A stretch of 64,000 nt of DNA from Roseibacillus persicicus (GTDB taxonomy: Bacteria; Verrucomicrobiota; Verrucomicrobiia; Verrucomicrobiales; Akkermansiaceae): positions 186,001 to 250,000 of the forward strand of contig NZ_BMXI01000007.1 of the NCBI RefSeq assembly GCF_014651675.1, written 5' to 3'. Position 1 is the first letter of the stretch. Each line of letters opens with the position of its first letter. A program made the position numbers and the translations under genes. This document shows, one piece after another, positions 59,901-64,000 of this stretch. The notes under the pieces were generated by a model, which made no database searches, had not been told where the DNA came from, and worked only from the letters and a program-made list of their open reading frames with translations.

Positions 59901-62390
59901 TTTGGATTCTCCGAACGCAGCACCTCTACCAATACCTTTACCGAACAATTAACTTTACCTAGCACACGCTTTCCGACAGCCGATGCCCAAACGACGACCA
60001 GTCAATACATCCAGGCAATCTACACCTTGCTGAAGCAGTCGCCGGAGTTTCGGCTCCGAATGGCTGACCGCGCGCAGAAGCATCTCTACAATGGGGGGGC
60101 GTTGGTCACTTCGGAAATCACTGAAGTCTACAACGAGTTGAGGAGCGAGGTGACGCCCATTATTGAAGAAACAATCGGTGGTTCTTTCCGAGACAATTTT
60201 TACAACGGATGGATTGCCAATAACACCCGTTTCAATGCCTTGACTGGCCAACTGGTGAGTGAGAACGCTTGGCCTGCGACCAGCGCGCCCACCTTCAATC
60301 AATACGGTGGCGAGATTTCGCAGGGTTTTCAACTCACCATTGGCAATCCGAATAGTGGGGGAACCATTTACTATACCACTGATGGAAGCGATCCTCGGGG
60401 CTTGGGTGGAATCGTGTTAGGAGATTCCTATTCTTCACCTATTTCCTTAAGCGAAGATACCAGAGTTCGAGCGCGGGTTCTGGCTTCTGGAGTTTGGAGT
60501 CCTGAGATCGACTTCGAGTTCACTCTGCCGTTCGCGTATCCTACCTTCTTGCCGCTAATCAGTGCGGATTGGACTGCGGACGACAATTGGTCGAGTGCGC
60601 CCGGGCCATTTCCGAATAGTGTGGATGCCATTGCAGTGATTCCGGGAGTTTCGGGAGATTCTCGCAATGCCAATATCCGGGAACCGGTCACCCTGGGACG
60701 CTTGATTTTCGAACTCGCCGATAGCGAAAGGCGGAGCCGGGTGCGAGACCGTAGCACCGGCAATACCCTGACGTTTTCTGATACCAGCGGAGAAGCGGAA
60801 ATCCTCGTGACTGGAAATGGAGAGGGCTATGCAGAGTTGGAAGTCGAAGCTGGAGTCACCCTGACTGATAGTGTGCGACTAGATGTCGTGCATCGAAATG
60901 GTGATGGGGATTACGGGGCATTACGGTTGCGAAGCGACTGGAATGGGCCGGGTGGCTTGACCAAGTCAGGCTTGGGTATCGCCTCCTTGACCGGAGATGG
61001 GAAAGACTATTTAGGTGCAACGGTTGTTGAGGAAGGGGTCTTGCAAGTCACCGAGCCGGCCGCGCCCTCGGCAACGAGTTCGGTGAGCGTTCTCTCGGGT
61101 GGGCAGCTGAGATTGACTTCGGGCACAGGGCCTAATGAGCCGCCGCGTGACTATGCTTTCGGAGGAACGCTCGGTCTGGCCGGCTTTGGTCGGGGAAGCG
61201 AGATCTCCGACAATGAAGGCAACGGTAAGAAGGGGGCTTTGCGCTATGAGCCTGGCGACTCTAACAACGTCGCGGTTATTTCTTCTAGGGTTGAATTGGC
61301 AGCTCCGAGCGAGATTCATGTCGCGGGCTCTTCCAACTCGCTGGCTCTTTTGCAGCCACTCGGGGGAGAGCATGCTCTAACCAAATCGGGGGGAGGTTCT
61401 CTCTATCTCGGAGGGGACCAAAGCGCGCGGACTTATCCCATTGCGGTTTCGGCGGGGACTCTTGAAATTCAGGGAGACTTGGGTTCAACGATTGCCTTGG
61501 CACCCAGCGCGACTCTCAGAGGGTTTGGTCGCACTGCGGCAATTTCCGGAGAAGGGAGCATTGTGTTAGAGCAAACTCTGTTGGAGGCACCGTCGTCCAG
61601 CGCCAGTCACTATTCATTCGTTTTTGGAGCTAGCGGTTCTCCCAGCTTGGGGCTTCCTGCGGCTACCACCAATTCGACTATCATTCTGGAGGCTGCTCCT
61701 ACGGGAGTTCTTTCTCTCGATTTCTACCTCATTGGTTCTGCGCAAGGAGCGGGTAGGGTGTCGCAAGGAGGATTTCTCGTTCCGTTTGGGGAGGACTTGG
61801 AGAACTCTCTCTCTTCGGCCACGGTTCGGGTGTATACCCACGATCTGGAAGGCACGCATCAATTTGGTGGTGAGAATTGGAGCCTTGTTCCGGAGTTCAC
61901 CTTGACTTCAGTTGCTGCCGATCTCGGGCAGGCCGCTCCGTTTGAGCAAATCCGTATACTGGAACTGACCAACGGGGATGGTCCTCCGACCAGCTTCGAG
62001 GCTTGGCGTCAGGCCAACTTTGATGCGGCGGAGCTCGCAGATTCCCAGACTTCAGGACCTTTAGCTTCGCCTTATCGCGACGGTGTGAGCAATCTGATGC
62101 GGTATGCGCTCGGGGTGCCAATGGGAGCCAGTGCCTTGGACTACCTGCCGCGTCTTGTTTCCGGGGCCGCGGGTGTGGGGCTTGAGTTTCCCTTTGAGAC
62201 TGGACGTGACGATTTACAGGTCTTCCTTGAGAGCTCCGAAAACCTGGAAGATTGGTCGGAAGCTGCCGCCCTTTTCGATTCCGCTGAGGATTACCCACCT
62301 GAAGCTGACGGAAAAGGATGGATTCTTATCGAAGACACGAGAGCTCCGGTCTTACAACGTTTCTACCGTATTCGGGTGGTAGCGAAGTAA
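56946..62390 (+). CDS. Giant surface protein: lamin-tail, CotH kinase and autotransporter-type repeats
   Basis: A 1814-residue protein with an N-terminal export signal (to about residue 33). Order, by eye: two paralogous beta-sandwich domains (about 50-215 and 220-415, each with LNGxEVYRGNM-like and DGENQLAIQVHN motifs), a lamin-tail domain (about 440-560, NDWIEIRNTSSGEISLDGWSM), a chitobiase/FN3-like domain (RYTTDGTDPLGG), a CotH kinase domain (about 660-1010), another chitobiase-like domain (YYTTDGSDPRG), and beta-helical autotransporter-associated repeats (GLTKSGLGIASLTGDGKDYLG, ALTKSGGGSLYLGGDQ). The C-terminus has SPYRDGVSNLMRYALGV, a frequent verrucomicrobial terminal domain. CotH can phosphorylate proteins; here it may mark a surface partner. 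WDAEGAFGF is the catalytic-loop-like segment. Confidence 0.85.
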   Translation: MKERKRLTRSRLGFVRGRLWVAAIGVLQPHLCLGQLLINEFSATNSDRLLVRETGQYPRVGNTVPWQSASYDDSQWETGDGPFGFGSVGGVSLGTNVSAEMQNQTPTLYLRKSFNVSSGIAASTSNLELKVRYNDGFIAYLNGVEIARRNMALPGMFAYRDQPAYNSSSSSALTTITVGVASSLLQDGENQLAIQVHNLTAGNSSLLLAADLELANGTTVVDGSTSWNYFAGLAEPSGGLVDYGLLAREAEAAPDVVWATTSFDDSTWDTGVGPVGYDSANPPHYVVGVPGLITRMRNITPSIYARIPFSVTAAEADSAFPLSLLVDYDDGMIVYLNGTEVYRGNMGEPGAFASHTDIAGGNHPATGDGGNPMDRSQMITLGEARGLLLAGDNVLAIQLHNASLGSSDLIGEATLSSTGTTARNLVSPTDSLRYFVGLAEPIDLEDIGENDIGTIEDPPDSENDWIEIRNTSSGEISLDGWSMSDDPSDPTKWEFPAGTTIPGNGYLVVVASSLDYSPAGDGTTYAHTNFKLSSTGEDLLLVRPDGQIEDELPGEFPSQTWRYTYGRQADGTFGYLALGTPGAENAGSVLGEAPARPEVGLAGGFYPSPLSVSLTTPTPSAIIRYTTDGTDPLGGMIYGGPIQVASNTVIRARSFLPDAIPSESVTHTYLINQGPAYQSIPAMCLSGDPALTFYGPNAADGPANGEGVFAINGGSYDDGVWSANGQSSAYNHAAASGRSNEKYGAMEYLPLTGEPLRTELGMRVAGSGHTRARLRITDAMDEPFTSTSTSATKFEKPSMNIFFRPEFGERPIDYPFFGSNTVTEFDSLRVRAGKNDWYNPFIKDELMRRLFINTGQVGSYGTIHTLWINGVYKGYYNTAERIREGFMQAHYNSSESWDVQQVNSFSSGDPTNWNKMLNYLRTADLTTTAGYAGVLDYLDVDNYLDYILVNAYAAMGDWPHNNWIAARERSSTGRWRFYVWDAEGAFGFSERSTSTNTFTEQLTLPSTRFPTADAQTTTSQYIQAIYTLLKQSPEFRLRMADRAQKHLYNGGALVTSEITEVYNELRSEVTPIIEETIGGSFRDNFYNGWIANNTRFNALTGQLVSENAWPATSAPTFNQYGGEISQGFQLTIGNPNSGGTIYYTTDGSDPRGLGGIVLGDSYSSPISLSEDTRVRARVLASGVWSPEIDFEFTLPFAYPTFLPLISADWTADDNWSSAPGPFPNSVDAIAVIPGVSGDSRNANIREPVTLGRLIFELADSERRSRVRDRSTGNTLTFSDTSGEAEILVTGNGEGYAELEVEAGVTLTDSVRLDVVHRNGDGDYGALRLRSDWNGPGGLTKSGLGIASLTGDGKDYLGATVVEEGVLQVTEPAAPSATSSVSVLSGGQLRLTSGTGPNEPPRDYAFGGTLGLAGFGRGSEISDNEGNGKKGALRYEPGDSNNVAVISSRVELAAPSEIHVAGSSNSLALLQPLGGEHALTKSGGGSLYLGGDQSARTYPIAVSAGTLEIQGDLGSTIALAPSATLRGFGRTAAISGEGSIVLEQTLLEAPSSSASHYSFVFGASGSPSLGLPAATTNSTIILEAAPTGVLSLDFYLIGSAQGAGRVSQGGFLVPFGEDLENSLSSATVRVYTHDLEGTHQFGGENWSLVPEFTLTSVAADLGQAAPFEQIRILELTNGDGPPTSFEAWRQANFDAAELADSQTSGPLASPYRDGVSNLMRYALGVPMGASALDYLPRLVSGAAGVGLEFPFETGRDDLQVFLESSENLEDWSEAAALFDSAEDYPPEADGKGWILIEDTRAPVLQRFYRIRVVAK

Positions 62391-62620
62391 TTTAAAATCT
62401 TTTCCACTGATAAGGCCGAGTCTTCGCAAATTCCTTTGTGGAATATAGGAAAGAGGCCTGTTTGTTGCTCGTTCGGAAATCTCTTTCAGGTTTTGTATGA
62501 ACCGATTCGCGTCACATCTTTACGTGACGTGACAGAATGGACTCGAGCATTAGCCTAGAGGAGGTTACGGGAGGCTCACTCTGAATTTTCCGCATGCCTT
62601 TTCAAAGAAATTTAAAAACC
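62391..62620. promoter_or_regulatory. Leader and upstream region of the PEP-CTERM gene
   Basis: No gene is seen in this 230-bp stretch. It contains GTCAC-type elements between 62511 and 62534: GTCAC at 62511, then ACGTGAC and GTGACA close together (62522-62534). They are the third set of TGTCACG-type sites after those at 54011 and 56826, and suggest shared regulation of the three genes. Confidence 0.45.
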
Positions 62621-63397
62621 ATGAAGAAAACTAAATTTATACCAGGTCTAGCAGCCTGTTTTGCTGCAACTTCACTGTCCTCTCCGGCTGCAGTGCTCAT
62701 TGCTGGCATCGACACGTGGGCGAGCACGACTGCTCCAACTCCCACGGCAGCAGCGGGGATCACTGCTACAGCAACAGCCTCGGCCACCGGTGGAGATTGG
62801 AGCAATAGCGATGGCACCGGTCGTGGCTCCTCTGACGACGGCACTTGGGGAACCACCGGTCTTGGAACGCCATCTAGCACCGTGAGTGATGTCGGAAGCG
62901 CCAACTTCACCTTGACCAACGCTAAGACAGACGGGCAAATCACCATCACGATCGTGAATGGTAGCGGATTGGACATCGATTTGGACTCCTTTCACTTCGA
63001 CGCTCTCGCCTTCCGCCCCAAAGCGGCCCGGACCTATGCCGTAAACGTGTTGGCTGGCAGCGACATCACCGTTGGAACTGTCGCCAGTTCCGAGGGCAAT
63101 CCCCAGAATGATAACAGCACTAATGATATCACCCACCTTGGCGGTTCTTTGAGTGGTCACAATCAGCACGATGATCTCGACATTGACCTCACTGGACTGG
63201 CTGATTCGATTCTCGAGGCAGGAGGAACGGCTATCTTCCAACTGGCTTTCTCCAACGGAGTAGGCGACAGCTCGGGTGGCCATCATCTGTTTCTTGATAA
63301 CGTGGCTGTCTCTGGAGATTTTATTCCAATTCCCGAGCCCTCTTCTATCGCACTTCTTGGATTGAGTGGACTCGCGCTGCTTCGTCGTCGTCGTTAG
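62621..63397 (+). CDS. PEP-CTERM surface protein
   Basis: About 258 residues from ATG 62621 (MKKTKFIPGLAACFAATSLSSPAA, signal peptide). The middle is a Thr/Ser/Ala/Gly- and Asp-rich beta domain (DSFHFDALAFRPKAARTYAVNVLAGSD). The C-terminus IPEPSSIALLGLSGLALLRRRR is a standard PEP-CTERM sorting signal: the PEP motif, one helix, then an arginine cluster. Such proteins are processed by exosortase (EpsH/XrtA type) and attached to the outer envelope or exopolysaccharide. No exosortase is in this window. The upstream-frame ATG at 62594 adds nine residues and is less likely. It follows the CotH gene. Confidence 0.92.
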   Translation: MKKTKFIPGLAACFAATSLSSPAAVLIAGIDTWASTTAPTPTAAAGITATATASATGGDWSNSDGTGRGSSDDGTWGTTGLGTPSSTVSDVGSANFTLTNAKTDGQITITIVNGSGLDIDLDSFHFDALAFRPKAARTYAVNVLAGSDITVGTVASSEGNPQNDNSTNDITHLGGSLSGHNQHDDLDIDLTGLADSILEAGGTAIFQLAFSNGVGDSSGGHHLFLDNVAVSGDFIPIPEPSSIALLGLSGLALLRRRR

Positions 63398-63427
63398 TGA
63401 GAAGCTGGCATCTATTCTCATTTTTAC

Positions 63428-63465
63428 CGAGGGTCCCGCCGGGAGGCGCGGCCCTCGAATTTTTC
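63428..63465 (+). terminator. Rho-independent terminator after PEP-CTERM gene
   Basis: CGAGGG (63428-63433) pairs with CCCTCG (63452-63457), with an inner TCCC/GGGA pairing, followed by AATTTTTC. It ends the PEP-CTERM transcript. Confidence 0.75.
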
Positions 63466-63478
63466 TACCTTACCTATT

Positions 63479-64000
63479 TTGAACTTCGATTTTCCTCCTC
63501 ATCGTTTCTGTTCTGTAAAATTTATTCTCTTTCAGCTTTTTGGTCTCGTTGGTTTTTTCTCCGTGGCTAGCTCACTGTTTGGAGCGACAGAGATCGTGGC
63601 CCCAGAGGGAGGGCAGGCTTCTCTTTTTTTCCAAGGTGAAGGCACTCGTTTGTTGAAGAAAGACATCGAGGGCGAGAGCAGTTGGAAGCCCATTGCGGAG
63701 ATGCCGTTTTCCAAGGTCTATCGGATGGATATTCCGAAGACCGCCAAGCTGACGAATCAGGTTCAGCTGATTGTTCCTCTTGAGAGAGCGGTGCAGCGGG
63801 GTGATGTCCTGCTGCTTTCGTTTTGGATTCGGCGACCAAGTTCTGGAGGTGAGCCCGGTCCCGCTACGGTTTTTCTTCAAGGCAGGCAGGATCAGCCGCG
63901 CTTCCAGTTCGACTTTTCGGGCTATCGCGAGTGGCAGCAACATGTGCGGGCTTTTAAGGCGCCTGCCTCCTATGTGGTAGGGAAGAGTAGTCTGAGCATC
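63479..64000 (+). CDS. Start of a secreted protein with CBM-like domain (truncated by window end)
   Basis: An open frame runs to the window edge with no stop: KFILFQLFGLVGFFSVASSL then FGATEIVAPEGGQASLFFQG. The first stretch looks like a signal peptide; the rest has a jelly-roll pattern (VYRMDIPKTAKLTNQVQLIV, GDVLLLSFWIRRPSS, WQQHVRAFKAPASYVVG), like CBM_4_9-type carbohydrate-binding domains joined to GH10 or esterase modules. No ATG is available in frame upstream of the signal; TTG 63479 is the best start and GTG 63563 would cut off most of the signal. The catalytic part, if any, lies outside the window. Confidence 0.6.
   Translation, partial: MNFDFPPHRFCSVKFILFQLFGLVGFFSVASSLFGATEIVAPEGGQASLFFQGEGTRLLKKDIEGESSWKPIAEMPFSKVYRMDIPKTAKLTNQVQLIVPLERAVQRGDVLLLSFWIRRPSSGGEPGPATVFLQGRQDQPRFQFDFSGYREWQQHVRAFKAPASYVVGKSSLSI

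Noticed and set aside
1424-64000. tRNA, rRNA, CRISPR arrays, insertion sequences or prophage genes
   Set aside because: None was found by reading: no cloverleaf-like segments, no regular spacer arrays, no transposase, integrase or flanking inverted repeats.

Overview
The window most resembles a marine or aquatic member of the Verrucomicrobia (Verrucomicrobiales-like). Reasons: many secreted sulfatases and GH78 alpha-L-rhamnosidases, a PEP-CTERM protein, a giant lamin-tail/CotH/autotransporter-repeat surface protein, PocR-AraC regulators, a one-component-style propeller histidine kinase, and start codons that mostly lack a clear Shine-Dalgarno sequence. The DNA is moderately GC-rich. No rRNA, tRNA, CRISPR array, insertion sequence or phage gene was seen.

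Positions 1-9.2 kb hold housekeeping and stress genes: the end of a sodium:solute symporter, an Ala/Pro-rich membrane-anchored protein, a 23-residue membrane peptide, thioredoxin, a YqgE/AlgH protein, a GH71/GH99-like secreted protein, a SUI1/YciH factor, a cytochrome c lipoprotein, a SpoIIAA-like protein, a PocR-AraC regulator, a YjdF-like membrane protein and two tandem-domain universal stress proteins. Positions 9.5-14.9 kb are a signalling block: a second, shortened PocR-AraC regulator, a soluble PAS kinase, three response-regulator proteins (one a hybrid PAS/HisKA_3 kinase), and two DksA-type zinc-finger proteins. Positions 15-21.8 kb (minus strand) are one transcription unit for a tripartite MacAB-TolC-like efflux pump and its OmpR/HAMP-kinase two-component system.

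Positions 21.8-46.7 kb form the core of the window, a locus for sulfated, rhamnose-rich polysaccharide. It encodes four sulfatases, two GH78 rhamnosidases and a DUF5722 putative glycosidase. It also encodes a complete intracellular L-rhamnose pathway: mutarotase (RhaM), isomerase (RhaA), kinase (RhaB), a fused rhamnulose-1-phosphate aldolase/lactaldehyde dehydrogenase, and a FMN lactate oxidase-type enzyme that would take the product to pyruvate. An NCS1-type permease sits in the isomerase operon and is the candidate rhamnose transporter. A DeoR-type and a LacI-type regulator are both present. A 15-nt motif (NGAAASGRTTCTTRW) occurs 5-20 bp upstream of the start codons of four transcription units of this locus and is proposed as their shared operator.

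Positions 46.8-54 kb hold a propeller-sensor histidine kinase with its LuxR-type regulator, a DUF1080 protein, a BNR_4 propeller protein that could be a polysaccharide lyase, and a small cupin. Positions 54.2-64 kb hold a third GH78 rhamnosidase, the 1814-residue CotH protein, a PEP-CTERM protein and the start of a CBM-like secreted protein. The first three of these share TGTCACG-type sites in their upstream regions.

A DNA word, CTGTTAGAG, recurs across the window in different reading frames and on both strands and is reported as the least expected observation. It is a by-eye count and needs a genome-wide test.
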